Below, piece after piece: positions 9,143 through 18,076 of a stretch of 64,000 bases of DNA. The position numbers and the translations under genes are program-made. Position 1 is the stretch's first letter; each line of letters opens with the position of its first letter. The notes under the pieces are model-generated. The model was not told the DNA's origin. It was given only the letters and a program-made list of their open reading frames with translations, and did no database searches. Source of the DNA: Bradyrhizobium sp. CCBAU 53421 (lineage in GTDB: Bacteria; Pseudomonadota; Alphaproteobacteria; Rhizobiales; Xanthobacteraceae); contig NZ_CP030047.1 of NCBI RefSeq assembly GCF_015291625.1, forward strand, positions 8,060,001 to 8,124,000. Reading direction: 5' to 3'.

Positions 9143-9661
9143 TCAGCCCGCCGATAGCAGCTTGTTCAGCGACGAACTCACGGCGCTGGTGCTCTTAGAG
9201 ACAAGGGACACCTGAACGACGTCCCGGTAGACATCCCGCAGATTCACCATCATCGAATCGAAATCGGCAGCTACCGGTTTAACTGTCGCATGCGCGCCGA
9301 TGTCGAGCGACTGCAATAGCGGCTGCGCGGCAGGTCCAGGCTGGATGACGCTCGGCGCAAACGACACATTACCGGCCGCCGGAGCACCGACATGGCTGTG
9401 GTACATGCTGGAAAGCGCTTCAAGGATGCGATCACCCGGCGGATTCGCCAGCGTGTTCGCGCGCTGCACTTCCGATACCGGCGGAATGACTGCGGCTCTA
9501 TCTGCGACCGATGAGGTGGCACTCTGGTTGGAGGCCGCTTGTGCAAGAGACTGCTCAAAGTGGGCCTGCTCGCCGGCAGCTGCCGGCGAGCAGGCATTGG
9601 CAAGACAGTCGGCTGAATTGGGTGAGATCGGCGTTGCGCCTAACATCATATAAGGAGTCAT
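9143..9661 (-). CDS. nolB: T3SS inner-rod protein NolB (SctI-like)
   Basis: 172 residues, low complexity at the N-terminus and with a C-terminal region (DSMMVNLRDVYRDVVQVSLV, then SSSLNKLLSAG) like the rod/needle-type proteins. NolB is the first gene of the rhizobial T3SS core operon, as here: a tts box lies 50-80 bases upstream. A 32-base perfect palindrome sits within the coding region. The start could alternatively be the ATG at residue 5 or 6. Confidence 0.88.
   Translation of the reverse strand: MTPYMMLGATPISPNSADCLANACSPAAAGEQAHFEQSLAQAASNQSATSSVADRAAVIPPVSEVQRANTLANPPGDRILEALSSMYHSHVGAPAAGNVSFAPSVIQPGPAAQPLLQSLDIGAHATVKPVAADFDSMMVNLRDVYRDVVQVSLVSKSTSAVSSSLNKLLSAG
9564..9595. repeat. 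32-base perfect palindrome inside nolB
   Basis: Two 16-base arms starting GCCTGCTCGCCGGCAG meet without a loop, giving an exact dyad. It encodes CSPAAAGEQA in NolB and a stable hairpin could form in the nolB mRNA. Confidence 0.8.
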
Positions 9662-9707
9662 TGCGCTCGTTGATGAAACCAGGCGTTGTCAACCACTGAA
9701 CGGATCA

Positions 9708-9745
9708 AGATCGTAGAACGGTGAGCTGACGAAAACCTGACGAGG
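9708..9745 (-). promoter_or_regulatory. tts box upstream of nolB operon
   Basis: On the minus strand the stretch reads CGTCAGGTTTTCGTCAGCTC, close to the other tts boxes of this window (CGTCAGCTTGTCGAAAGCTA at 20661). tts boxes are bound by the response-regulator-like activator TtsI. It lies 50-80 bases before nolB and would drive the nolB-to-rhcU operon. Confidence 0.75.
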
Positions 9746-9832
9746 ATGCGCCGCCTTGCGTCATCTAAAGATCACGTTTGGCGTCCAGGCTAGACCGAAT
9801 TCCAAGTTTAATTCTCAGAAGGCCTTCAGGAA

Positions 9833-10528
9833 ATGTTTGTCCGATCCACGATGGTATTGAAGAGAATTCTTTACGCCGGAGGTTTCATCTGTCTTGGAAT
9901 GGTCAGCGCGCTTGGCGCCCCCCTCTCGCTGCCGTCGGCCCTTTATAGCTACACGGTTCTGGACCAAGACCTTTCTGCCGCACTGCAGGAGTTTGGCAAC
10001 AATCTCAATATCAGGGTCAATGTCAGCACTGAAGTGAAGGGCCGGATTCGCGGACGAATGCCGGACCTGCCACCGCGCGAGTTCCTCGATCGTTTGACCA
10101 ACCTTTACAATCTTCAATGGTATTACGACGGCCTCGTACTTTACATATCTGCGGCCCACGAGGCGCAAAGCCGACTGATGGTGTTGAGCCCGATCAGCTT
10201 CGATGCGTTTAAGAGCGCGCTAGATGCGCTCAACATCTCCGATGAACGCTATATCGTGAAACCTGCTCCGGGCGATGGCCTCGTGCTGGCTTCGGGCCCG
10301 CCACGCTTCATCGCGCTAGTGGACCAGACGTTGAAGGGCCTTGTGGCGGAGGTACAGGCGCGGCGCAATCCGGCCGCCGCCGAAAGGCCGCCGCGGGATT
10401 CGGTTTTGATGTTGTTTCGCGGCTCCTCGAGCGTGGTTATTCGGGACGGACGCCCGGAAGCGCATTATTCGCCCGACGCGCCGCATCAGGACGGCGCCCT
10501 GCGCGAAGCTGGCACGGGCCAGAGGTGA
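9833..10528 (+). CDS. rhcC1: T3SS secretin N-terminal half RhcC1 (NolW)
   Basis: 231 residues with a signal peptide (hydrophobic stretch about residues 10-28 ending SALGAP) and then N-domains of a T3SS secretin: YSYTVLDQDLSAALQEFGNN, GRMPDLPPREFLDRL, YNLQWYYDGLVLYIS and a second ring-building domain. There is no barrel domain; that is supplied by RhcC2. Rhizobia are known for this split. Reads divergently from nolB across a tts-box region; an RBS-like AGGA lies before the ATG. Confidence 0.93.
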   Translation: MFVRSTMVLKRILYAGGFICLGMVSALGAPLSLPSALYSYTVLDQDLSAALQEFGNNLNIRVNVSTEVKGRIRGRMPDLPPREFLDRLTNLYNLQWYYDGLVLYISAAHEAQSRLMVLSPISFDAFKSALDALNISDERYIVKPAPGDGLVLASGPPRFIALVDQTLKGLVAEVQARRNPAAAERPPRDSVLMLFRGSSSVVIRDGRPEAHYSPDAPHQDGALREAGTGQR

Positions 10529-10592
10529 CCAACCGATGCGAGGCACCTTCAACCAAAGTCGATCCGGTCTGCATTGGCCCAATCCGTCTGAT

Positions 10593-10630
10593 CGTCAGCC
10601 TTTCGAAAGCTAATGCTTCCAGCAGGAGCT
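10593..10630 (+). promoter_or_regulatory. tts box upstream of the repeat-rich effector candidate
   Basis: CGTCAGCCTTTCGAAAGCTA followed by ATGCTTCC, nearly identical to the box at 20661. It lies about 220 bases before the next + strand gene. The stretch between rhcC1 and that gene otherwise holds nothing recognisable. Confidence 0.85.
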
Positions 10631-10843
10631 TGCGGACATCTGGATGGCGGCGCCTTCTACCGAGCGCAATGGATGTGGACAACCAGCTTCCCCTAGGCGC
10701 GAGCGGAAGCGGGTGAGCGTCATCTTTGCCGGAAGCTCGGGGCTCAAAGGTCAACGCAAGCTTCCGTATCAGTCGCCTCGGAGCCGGAGGACATGAGCTT
10801 TCGTCTCGCTTGATCCGCTTTATCATGGGAAAGGAGTGACAGG

Positions 10844-11635
10844 ATGGATTTCAATGCAATCGGTCCAGCTAATGCGGGCCCAGAGCCCGAACCACCAGAA
10901 CCGTTCACGGACGCGCCCGGCTTTGAGCAGCGGCTGAGTGGCGCGCAAGCTAGTGCTCCGCCACAACATGCTACCCCTCCAGTGCTGCAGGGGGACGCCT
11001 ATTCGCCATATTTGGGCGCAGGCCATCCTTATTCACCATACCTGGATGCTGGTCGCCCCTATTCGCCGTACCTGGATTTGGCGCATCCGTCGACCGACCT
11101 GGGCTGGGAAGATAATCCGCATACGCCAACTGCGGACCACATCGCGCCAGAACTGGAAAGCTTTCCGCAGCCCCTGTCTCAGCAGACGATCGCCCAGGCG
11201 ATTGAGGCTCATCCTGACGTCGATCAGGATCTGATATGGCAGAATGTGGATGCTGGCCCTTCGGGCGCGGGGCCATCGCCATCACATGCAGGGCCATCGT
11301 ACGCCGGACTTGTGCAGGCCGGACCGTACCACGCCGGCCCCTCCCACGCTCGACCATTGCAAGCCGGGCCGTCCGAGGCAGGTCCTTCCGAAGCCACACT
11401 ACCAGAACTTTCCAGGTTCCGCATGGTGGACGGACGTCTCGCTAAGGATTACTGGGTTTTCACCGGCCAAACAGCCACAGACGCTGAGATCGATATGCTT
11501 GAGCGCAGCGGAGTGAAGCCGAGCAGGGAGCAGCCCACAAAGGTTTTCACCCTTCTCGGGGTGCCTCACACAGCCGAAGAGAGACGAGGGCTTCATTCGT
11601 CTCGCACCTTCGCTGGATCCGACCCTTTGGCCTGA
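10844..11635 (+). CDS. Candidate type III effector with SPYL and AGPS repeats
   Basis: 263-residue protein of unknown function. The N-terminus is Pro/Ala-rich and disordered. Three near-identical units carrying YSPYL occur at about residues 52-80 (AYSPYLGAGH, PYSPYLDAGR, PYSPYLDLAH), and a Gly-Pro-Ser/Ala-rich region with AGPS units spans about 140-195. A compact, non-repetitive C-terminus follows (RMVDGRLAKDYWVFTGQTA). No signal peptide or membrane helix. It starts about 220 bases after a tts box with an RBS GGAG, so TtsI control and secretion are likely; repeated Ser-Pro sites recall effectors phosphorylated in plants, which is inference. I do not recognise a named family. Confidence 0.7.
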   Translation: MDFNAIGPANAGPEPEPPEPFTDAPGFEQRLSGAQASAPPQHATPPVLQGDAYSPYLGAGHPYSPYLDAGRPYSPYLDLAHPSTDLGWEDNPHTPTADHIAPELESFPQPLSQQTIAQAIEAHPDVDQDLIWQNVDAGPSGAGPSPSHAGPSYAGLVQAGPYHAGPSHARPLQAGPSEAGPSEATLPELSRFRMVDGRLAKDYWVFTGQTATDAEIDMLERSGVKPSREQPTKVFTLLGVPHTAEERRGLHSSRTFAGSDPLA

Positions 11636-12476
11636 AGAGCCGGCTGAAGATCGACCTGCAGACTCTGAGGAAGATCCACCTGCCCGCTAGCGACCATGGC
11701 CCGTGCCTCGGCAGGGCCACGTCCGTGGCGCCGATAGATTGAAATTGCGAACGGCAACAGCAGTCGGTGACGGCCCGCGGCCGGCGAAGAATTGCCAAGC
11801 CCCTCTTTAAGGCCCAATCGATCAGTGCAGTGACATGGTCACGTCAAGATAGGTGCACGGCGAGAGACAAACGATCACCCGTGCGCCCTCTTCTTACTTT
11901 TGCCTTCTCCGCCCTGCACTTTACGTGGATCGACACCACGGAGTCGGCCACCTTGACCATCACGCGTGGTTGTCACGTACACAGCCGCCGGCCCGCAGCA
12001 TTCAAGTCAGGCTTGTCCGCGTCCCCTTGGCCAAGGTGCGTAAAACCGTTTCCGTCCGCCCTTCCCAAAAGGACGGCGAGCGTGCAATCAATTCATCTTT
12101 AGCCGCATTGCAGGCGGCCTTAACGCAAACCGCGTGGACATCGATTACGTCGCGCGCCTCGTGAAAACTGCAATTGAGGTCAATTGCGCATCGGCATCTA
12201 CGGGCGCTGTTTTCTTCGATCGGTTGCCCGATACCGCGCTGCCTCTGCTCAGCCCACCCGGAGCGTTTTTGACAAACTCCGATACTGGCGGACACCTTAG
12301 GTGTGCTCGACACGTCCACTTTGGCACGTCCGTCCCGAAGGCCCGCGACCACGATTTGGAGCGGCATAGATCATGCCACTTGACGTCCGCTGCGGCCCCG
12401 CAATCAGCGGCAGAGCCGACTTTCGCAAATGTCCGAAAATGCGCGGACGGGCGCTCCAAAGCGCCGTTCCGTCTGG
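11636..12476. other. Non-coding stretch without recognised features
   Basis: 841 bases between the effector candidate and the nrdB relic. Only short frames with no family resemblance; I see no promoter, repeat or RNA element. Confidence 0.5.
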
Positions 12477-13548
12477 CTACGTCCGGCCGAAAGCTGCCCA
12501 CACCCCGTCTTCGCCGTCCCAGCTGCCGCGGCTCGCCGCCTTGGAGTACTCCGTGGCGCGCTGCTCGAAGAAATTGGCGTGCTCGACGCCATTGAGAATC
12601 TCGACGAGCCAAGGGAGCGGATGCGCCTTGAGCTGGGTGAACCCGCCCTCCTTGGCTTCGAAGAAGCCGAAGACCGGGGCAATCCGCAGCTGGGTCAGTC
12701 GCCAGTCGGCGACATAGCGGACGTAAGTGTGGATCTGCTCAGGCCTCATGCCCTCGATCCTGCCGAGGCCGAAGGCGAGGTCGACGAAATTCTCCTCCAG
12801 CTTCACCATGGTTTTGGCGACGTCGACGATATCGTCACGGACGGAGCGCGTCACGGCGCCGGTTTCACGGTTCCATTCGTGAAACAGCTTGATAATGCCC
12901 TCACAATGCAGGCTCTCGTGGCGAACCGACCAGCTTACGATCTGTCCCATGCCGTTCATCTTGCTGTGGCGGGGGAAATTGAGCAGCATCGCGAAGCTCG
13001 CGAACAACGCCATCCCTTCGGTGAAGGCGCCGAACATCGCCAAGGTCCTGGCGACATCGGCTACTGTGTCGACGCCGAACTCGTGCATGTAGTCCGCCTT
13101 GGCACGCATCTCGGAATAGCCGCGAAATGCCTCGAAGTCGGTCTTGGGCATGCCGAGCGTTTTGAGCAGCAGCGCATAGGCGTCGATGTGGACCGTCTCC
13201 ATATTGGTGAAGGCCGCCATCATCATCTGGATGGTGAGCGGCTGGAAGATCGGGATGTAGCGCCTAAGATAGTTATCGCCGACTTCGATGTCCGATTGAG
13301 TGAAGAAACGGAAGATCTGAGTGAGCAGCGCGCTCGCTGTCGGTAACGTGGTCCGACGCCCAATCTTTCAGGTCGGCACCAAGCGGCACTTCCTCGCCCA
13401 TCCAATGGGTCTACTGCTGGCGCTTCCAGAACTCGTAAGCCCAGGCGTAGCGATCGACGTCATAGCTGCCAGTCGAGTCGAGGAGGCCGACGCGCCGTTT
13501 GCCGATCAGTGTGCGTGGATCGACGGATGAGAGATCGATCACTGACAT
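12477..13548 (-). pseudogene. nrdB: Broken ribonucleotide reductase beta subunit gene (nrdB)
   Basis: The start ATG at 13548 overlaps the nrdA stop and reads MSVIDLSSVDPRTLIGK up to FWKRQQ, where a TAG replaces what is normally a Gln codon (codon 45). The same frame continues with THWMGEEVPLGADLKDWASD and then loses two bases in a GC repeat near 13335 (ERA-LLTQIFRFFTQ would be expected), shifting frame. The remaining C-terminal part is open to 12477 and retains iron ligands (ETVH, EGMAL, ESLHCEGI). Class Ia beta subunits carry the di-iron/tyrosyl radical cofactor, so the two lesions should inactivate the enzyme. Confidence 0.85.
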
Positions 13549-15479
13549 GCGAGGCACTCCTCATAGTCAGCGCGCCGCTGCGCCGGCTGCGGCCGCGCCG
13601 CCTTGTCGCCGTCAGCGATGTTGCCGGCGAACGCCGCCCGCGAGATCGATTTTGAACGGCAGTAGTAGAGGCTCTTCACCCCGCGCTTCCATGCCGTCCA
13701 ATGCAGCATGTGGAGGTCCCACTTATCGACGTCAGCCGGCAGATAGAGGTTAATCGACTGACTCTGACAAATGAACGCGGCGCGGTCGGCGGCTAGCTCG
13801 ACGATCCAGCGCTGGTCGATTTCGAAGGCGGTGCGAAAGACCGCTTTCTCGTGCTCCGACAGGATGTCGAGATGAGCGACGGAACCCTCGTGCGCGATGA
13901 TCGACTGCCAAGTTGCCGAAGTATCTGCGCCCTTGGCGGCCAGCAGCTTGGCGAGATGCGGATTCCGCACCGAGATGGCACCGGACAAGGTCTTATGGGT
14001 GTAGATGTTGGCCGGAATCGGCTCGACGCAAGCGCTGGTCCCGCCGCAGATGATGCTGATCGAGGCGGTTGGCGCGATCGCGATCTTATGGCTGAAGCGC
14101 GCCATCACACCGCGTTCCAGTGCATCCGGGCACGGCCCACGCTCGCGCGCGAGCGTCACGGATGCCGCGTCGGCATCGCGACGGATTTTCCGGAACATGT
14201 TCAGATTGAACGACTTGGCCACGACACTTTCCATCGGAATGCCCTTGGACTGCAGGAACGAATGGAAACCCATGACGCCGAGGCCGACGGAGCGCTCACG
14301 CAAGGCGGCGTAGCGGGCACGCTTCATGCCGTCCGGCGCCACCGTGATGAAGTGGGTCAGCACGTTGTCGAGGAAGCGCATGACGTCCTCGATGAAGCTT
14401 GGCTTCTCATTCCACTGGTCCCAGGTCTCGAGGTTGAGCGACGACAGGCAGCACACCGCGGTGCGGTCCTCGTCGCGATGATCGATGCCGGTCGGCAGGG
14501 TAATTTCGCTGCACAGGTTGGAGGTAGAGACCTTGAGGCCGAGCTCGCGCTGGTGCTTGGGGAGCGACCGGTTGACGGTGTCAATAAACAACAGATAAGG
14601 CTCGCCGGTCTGAAGCCGGTTCTCCAGGATGCGTTGCCACAGCTGCCGGGCGTCGATCTCGCGGATGACATCGTTGGTCTTCGGGCTGCGCAGAGCGAAC
14701 GCGGTGCCGGCGCCCACGGCACGCATGAACGCGTCGGTAACGCTGATCCCGTGGTGCAGGTTGAGACTCTTGCGGTTGAAGTCGCCGGACGCCTTGCGGA
14801 TCTCGAGGAACTCCTCGATCTCGGGATGGTGGATATCGAGATAGACCGCCGCAGAGCCGCGCCGCAACGAGCCCTGGCTGATCGCCAATGTCAGGCCGTC
14901 CATGACGTGGATGAACGGGATGATACCTGAGGTAACGCCGCCCTTCACCTTCTCGCCGATCGAGCGAACGTTGCCCCAGTAGGTGCCGATGCCGCCGCCG
15001 TTAGAGGCAAGCCAGACATTCTCGTTCCAGGTGTCGACGATGCCTTCGAGCGAGTCCGACACCGAGTTAAGGAAGCATGAGATCGGCAGACCGCGCGTGG
15101 TGCCGCCGTTGGACAGCACCGGTGTGGCCGGCATGAACCACAGCCGAGACATCGCATCATAGAGACGTTGGGCATGCGCAACATCATCCGCGAAGGCGCA
15201 AGACACCCGCGCGAACATGTCCTGGAGCAATTCGCCGGCGAGCAGATAACGGTCGGTCACCGTCAGCTTGCCGAACGGCGTCAACAGGTCGTCGCGCGTC
15301 CGATCGAGCTTGAGATCGGCCGGCCTTGGCGATGGCGCAAGGGGGCGCGGCAGCGGAGCCGGCGATGGCAAGACACGACACAACTCAGGCGGGCTAGGCC
15401 TTGCCTGCGCTGGTCCCGCCCGCACATGCGACGGCTCAATGAGATGACCCTCCTGATCGAAATTGTAAGACGGCGACAT
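13539..15479 (-). CDS. nrdA: Class Ia ribonucleoside-diphosphate reductase alpha subunit
   Basis: 646 residues. Reductase signatures are present: SNGGTTRGLPISCFLNS (first substrate-reducing Cys), NLCSEITLP, CCLSSLNLETW (radical Cys) and the C-terminal CLACQ, the Cys-x-x-Cys relay. The N-terminus is short and Pro-rich with no recognisable ATP cone. ATG at 15479 gives MSPSYNFDQEGHL. It is preceded by a cobalamin riboswitch, a known arrangement by which B12-independent reductases are shut off when B12 (used by class II NrdJ) is available. Its partner nrdB is broken, so the subunit probably has no function unless another beta subunit is encoded elsewhere. Confidence 0.93.
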   Translation of the reverse strand: MSPSYNFDQEGHLIEPSHVRAGPAQARPSPPELCRVLPSPAPLPRPLAPSPRPADLKLDRTRDDLLTPFGKLTVTDRYLLAGELLQDMFARVSCAFADDVAHAQRLYDAMSRLWFMPATPVLSNGGTTRGLPISCFLNSVSDSLEGIVDTWNENVWLASNGGGIGTYWGNVRSIGEKVKGGVTSGIIPFIHVMDGLTLAISQGSLRRGSAAVYLDIHHPEIEEFLEIRKASGDFNRKSLNLHHGISVTDAFMRAVGAGTAFALRSPKTNDVIREIDARQLWQRILENRLQTGEPYLLFIDTVNRSLPKHQRELGLKVSTSNLCSEITLPTGIDHRDEDRTAVCCLSSLNLETWDQWNEKPSFIEDVMRFLDNVLTHFITVAPDGMKRARYAALRERSVGLGVMGFHSFLQSKGIPMESVVAKSFNLNMFRKIRRDADAASVTLARERGPCPDALERGVMARFSHKIAIAPTASISIICGGTSACVEPIPANIYTHKTLSGAISVRNPHLAKLLAAKGADTSATWQSIIAHEGSVAHLDILSEHEKAVFRTAFEIDQRWIVELAADRAAFICQSQSINLYLPADVDKWDLHMLHWTAWKRGVKSLYYCRSKSISRAAFAGNIADGDKAARPQPAQRRADYEECLACQ

Positions 15480-15597
15480 CGGCAACCCCGCGATGTGAGG
15501 CGCGGGCCGCGCGGACAACTTGCGAGGAATCCGGGCAAATGTCCCCGGCTGCAAGCGACCCACCGGGGCACCCCGCCCGAGGACTTTCGTTCGGTCG

Positions 15598-15760
15598 CGG
15601 CAGGTCTCCTGGCTCGCGGGTCACTGCGGCCGTCGGCCTTCCCGGCGCTGTGTCGCGCCAGTGACCATGATGACAACCGCTCGCCGCTCTCAGTTGCGGG
15701 GGCAGCCCCGGAGTTGCCGTTTTGGCGCACCGGGTTCCCTCTTAGCTTCCGACCTACAAG
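15598..15760 (-). promoter_or_regulatory. Cobalamin riboswitch upstream of nrdA
   Basis: Read on the minus strand the region has the successive conserved blocks of the B12 aptamer: AAGAGGGAACCCGGTG, GGGGCTGCCCCCGCAACTG, GGGAAGGC and the B12 box GAGCCAGGAGACCTGCC. About 120 bases separate it from the nrdA start. Expected effect is repression of nrdAB when adenosylcobalamin is abundant. Confidence 0.93.
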
Positions 15761-15939
15761 GTGTGGGGGGCGGAAGACCGTGACTGGCTACAGATAGGCA
15801 CTACTCGCCCGGACCGTCAACTGGAGAGATCGAGATTTAGAAGGCAAAAACATACCGATCGCCCGGACCACGCTATCGCCGCTGTCACTTTCGCTCCAGA
15901 TGATTGGAGATGCCGTTGGGCCGCCTTTCCAGTTTCCGT

Positions 15940-16205
15940 CGAGTTTGCGCATAGTCGAGGAAATTCTGGCCCACGTGTCGCATTGATGCGATCTATGAAA
16001 CCGCGCGTCATTGGAGAGGGAATTCGGCGGCAAGGCGCTCTTAGATTTGAATCGCAGCGCTCCCCGCTCGCGGCGACAAATGGCATCTGGACGAAGTCGT
16101 TATCCATCGTCGGCGAACAACGTCGGCTCTGGCACGCCTTCGACCAGAATGGCTTTGTTTTTCGACGTATTGATCCAGCGCCGAAGGACTCGCGCGCTGC
16201 ACTGT
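15940..16205 (+). pseudogene. Relic of an IS6-family transposase
   Basis: Fragments in different + strand frames line up with the IS6/IS26 transposase core: RIDAIYETARHW, DKWHLDEVV, VGEQRRLWHAFDQNGFVF and FFDVLIQRRRT. The frame changes and in-frame stops show decay. No terminal repeats were recognised. Confidence 0.7.
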
Positions 16206-16217
16206 GGTCCTTAACTG

Positions 16218-17171
16218 TCAGGGCTCCAGCGCAACCTGCAAGCCCTCGTCGCTTTCAACATGAACGTAACGGGGTCCAATCGGACGTCCCCTGCCGCTGG
16301 CGACGGTGACAACGTCTTCCAGAGGCGTGGCCCGTGCATCCGCCTCTGGGCGAGACAAGATCAGATCGGCATGAAACAGCCCCTCTGATTCGAGGCCGGT
16401 CGCATCCACACCTAGGGCCGCCAAGCTGGCCAAACAACTTTCAAACTCTTCAGCATCGCGAAAGCGACGCTGGATGAACGTCACGCCGGTAAGACGTTCT
16501 GTCACAAGACCACGCTTTGCAAACGCCTCGGCCAAAGATTCAAATGGGAACATTCGTAGCACGAAGGAGATGATCCATGGTTGCTTCTCTGTCGCATCGA
16601 GAATCTCGCTGAACGTCTTCTCGGTAACGTAGCCGATGCATCCGGTTGACATGATAACATCCACGGAGCGGAGAATGCGCGCGCTGTCCGTCGATAGCGC
16701 CTCCTTTTCAAGGTCAGCGACGATGCCCTGCTCCAAGAGGCCAACACTCTTTGCATAGCTGATCGCCCGTGCCGACACATCGAGGCCGATAAAGCGCGCC
16801 AACCCGACATCAGGCCAGGCTGCATAAAAACTGCGATCGAGACTCACCAGCGTCTCAGAACTGATCGCCCTCATCTCACGCCGGGCGTAGCGGTGACGCA
16901 AGCCTCCGAAGGTCAGCGGAAAGCGATGCACCGCTGCGTTGATGCCGTATGAACATCCAACATCGAGCACGACGGGCTTAAGGCCGGTTGCGGAAGCTTT
17001 CGCTGCCAGGATCTGGCGCACAACCGGCTCAGAGACGTCCGGGATCATATAATCCAAGTCTCCGAGGATTGAGAAATATGCCCTCGGATCATCAGAAGCA
17101 TAAATATCATAGAATATAGCTTTAGACCGATTAATACGCGAAAAATCTACCCGCAACGCAATTTCTCCCAT
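16218..17171 (-). CDS. SAM-dependent methyltransferase (class I fold)
   Basis: 317 residues. The SAM-binding motif I is PVVLDVGCSYGINAA at about residues 65-80, an acidic motif II-like FIGLDVSARAISYAK follows, and VDVIMSTGCIGYVTE is a motif IV-like strand. No signal peptide. The substrate is unknown. The gene begins 12 bases after the stop of the nolB/rhcJ relic and lies downstream of the tts box at 17461, so it is probably TtsI-controlled and could be a secreted effector or an island-specific modifying enzyme; both are inference. Confidence 0.8.
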   Translation of the reverse strand: MGEIALRVDFSRINRSKAIFYDIYASDDPRAYFSILGDLDYMIPDVSEPVVRQILAAKASATGLKPVVLDVGCSYGINAAVHRFPLTFGGLRHRYARREMRAISSETLVSLDRSFYAAWPDVGLARFIGLDVSARAISYAKSVGLLEQGIVADLEKEALSTDSARILRSVDVIMSTGCIGYVTEKTFSEILDATEKQPWIISFVLRMFPFESLAEAFAKRGLVTERLTGVTFIQRRFRDAEEFESCLASLAALGVDATGLESEGLFHADLILSRPEADARATPLEDVVTVASGRGRPIGPRYVHVESDEGLQVALEP

Positions 17172-17183
17172 CTCGTTTGCAAG

Positions 17184-17453
17184 CTAGTCGACGGCAGGTG
17201 CCTTCGTACTCGCCCGCACTTTGGTATACAGGTTGGCCTTACATCCAACGGTGCGATAGCAGAAGCGGCAAGCGGACAAGAGCACCGCCTGCGCAAGACT
17301 ATCATGAAACTGGTCCCGTACCGATGAACAGCCGCTGGGGATACATTCGGCCGAGTTGAGAGCGGTCGAGGCGACGGCAGGCAACATGACAAGAACCGTT
17401 TCTGTCGCGTGATAAGATTGGCAGCATTCGCGAGCGCGAATGCGCCAGCCCAT
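17184..17453 (-). pseudogene. Decayed duplicate of nolB fused to start of rhcJ
   Basis: An 89-codon frame whose middle (NSAECIPSGCS, then RDQFHDSLAQA) matches the NolB N-terminus (NSADCLANACS, then QAHFEQSLAQA), and whose end (VGCKANLYTKV) matches the RhcJ lipobox region (LLGCKADLYSKI). About 200 codons between are missing, so this is a deletion relic of a second nolB-rhcJ. The frame is still open, so a short peptide could be made. Confidence 0.75.
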
Positions 17454-17460
17454 TAGAGAA

Positions 17461-17487
17461 GCGAGCTGACCGGAAGCTGACGAGCGT
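17461..17487 (-). promoter_or_regulatory. tts box upstream of the nolB relic and methyltransferase gene
   Basis: Minus strand reads CGTCAGCTTCCGGTCAGCTC, the counterpart of the nolB box (CGTCAGGTTTTCGTCAGCTC). It is placed just as in the intact copy and now faces the methyltransferase gene. Confidence 0.75.
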
Positions 17488-17619
17488 CGTTACCTCATGA
17501 TCACCGCTGGCTTCCATTTAGGAAGACGCATCGGCCTCTAAATTTGGGACAAATTTTGGTGCCGATCCTGTCGTGAAGACAACAGGTATACCCATGCGAT
17601 CTCGGAGGCTGTCATCTTG

Positions 17620-17770
17620 AGGAAAGAGCTGTGTTACTGTTTTCACCTGCCTGACGTCGTGAGGACGTTCGGCGGCGCCGCCGACGCTACCATCGGCGCC
17701 TTACAGTTACACGGTTTTGGATCAGGAGCTTAACTCGCTGACATGGCACCAGGCCAGGCGAACGCAACCA
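17620..17770 (+). pseudogene. Decayed duplicate of the start of rhcC1
   Basis: The stretch around 17695-17735 (TACACGGTTTTGGATCAGGA) matches rhcC1 (TACACGGTTCTGGACCAAGA) in the segment coding for YTVLDQDL, preceded in both by a GGCGCC-rich signal-peptide end. Frame is lost after a few codons. It sits divergent to the nolB relic as rhcC1 does to nolB. Confidence 0.7.
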
Positions 17771-17856
17771 AACGAAGCTCGCACCGGCATTGAAATACGT
17801 CCAGGCCCCTTGCTTGGAAGGCTATCTCATAGCTCACCTTGAAATCGTCTGAGCGC

Positions 17857-17884
17857 CGTCAGCTTCTCGAAAGGTTGTCCGTTT
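17857..17884 (+). promoter_or_regulatory. tts box upstream of nopX
   Basis: CGTCAGCTTCTCGAAAGGTT on the + strand, about 200 bases before nopX. Good match to the other tts boxes of the window. Confidence 0.82.
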
Positions 17885-18076
17885 TATCATACGGCGTGAA
17901 TATCTAGACGGCGGTGTTCCCATAGATGGTCGCGGAACAGAGCGCTGAAGGCGCACTGAGCAACAGGACGCAAGTGATAGGACCTGTTGAACTCTGCCGA
18001 TCAACACTCCTTGTTCGTCGCGATCTCGGGCCGCGCTGGTGACCGTCTTGTGGTGCACTCTTATCGGAGACGTGTA

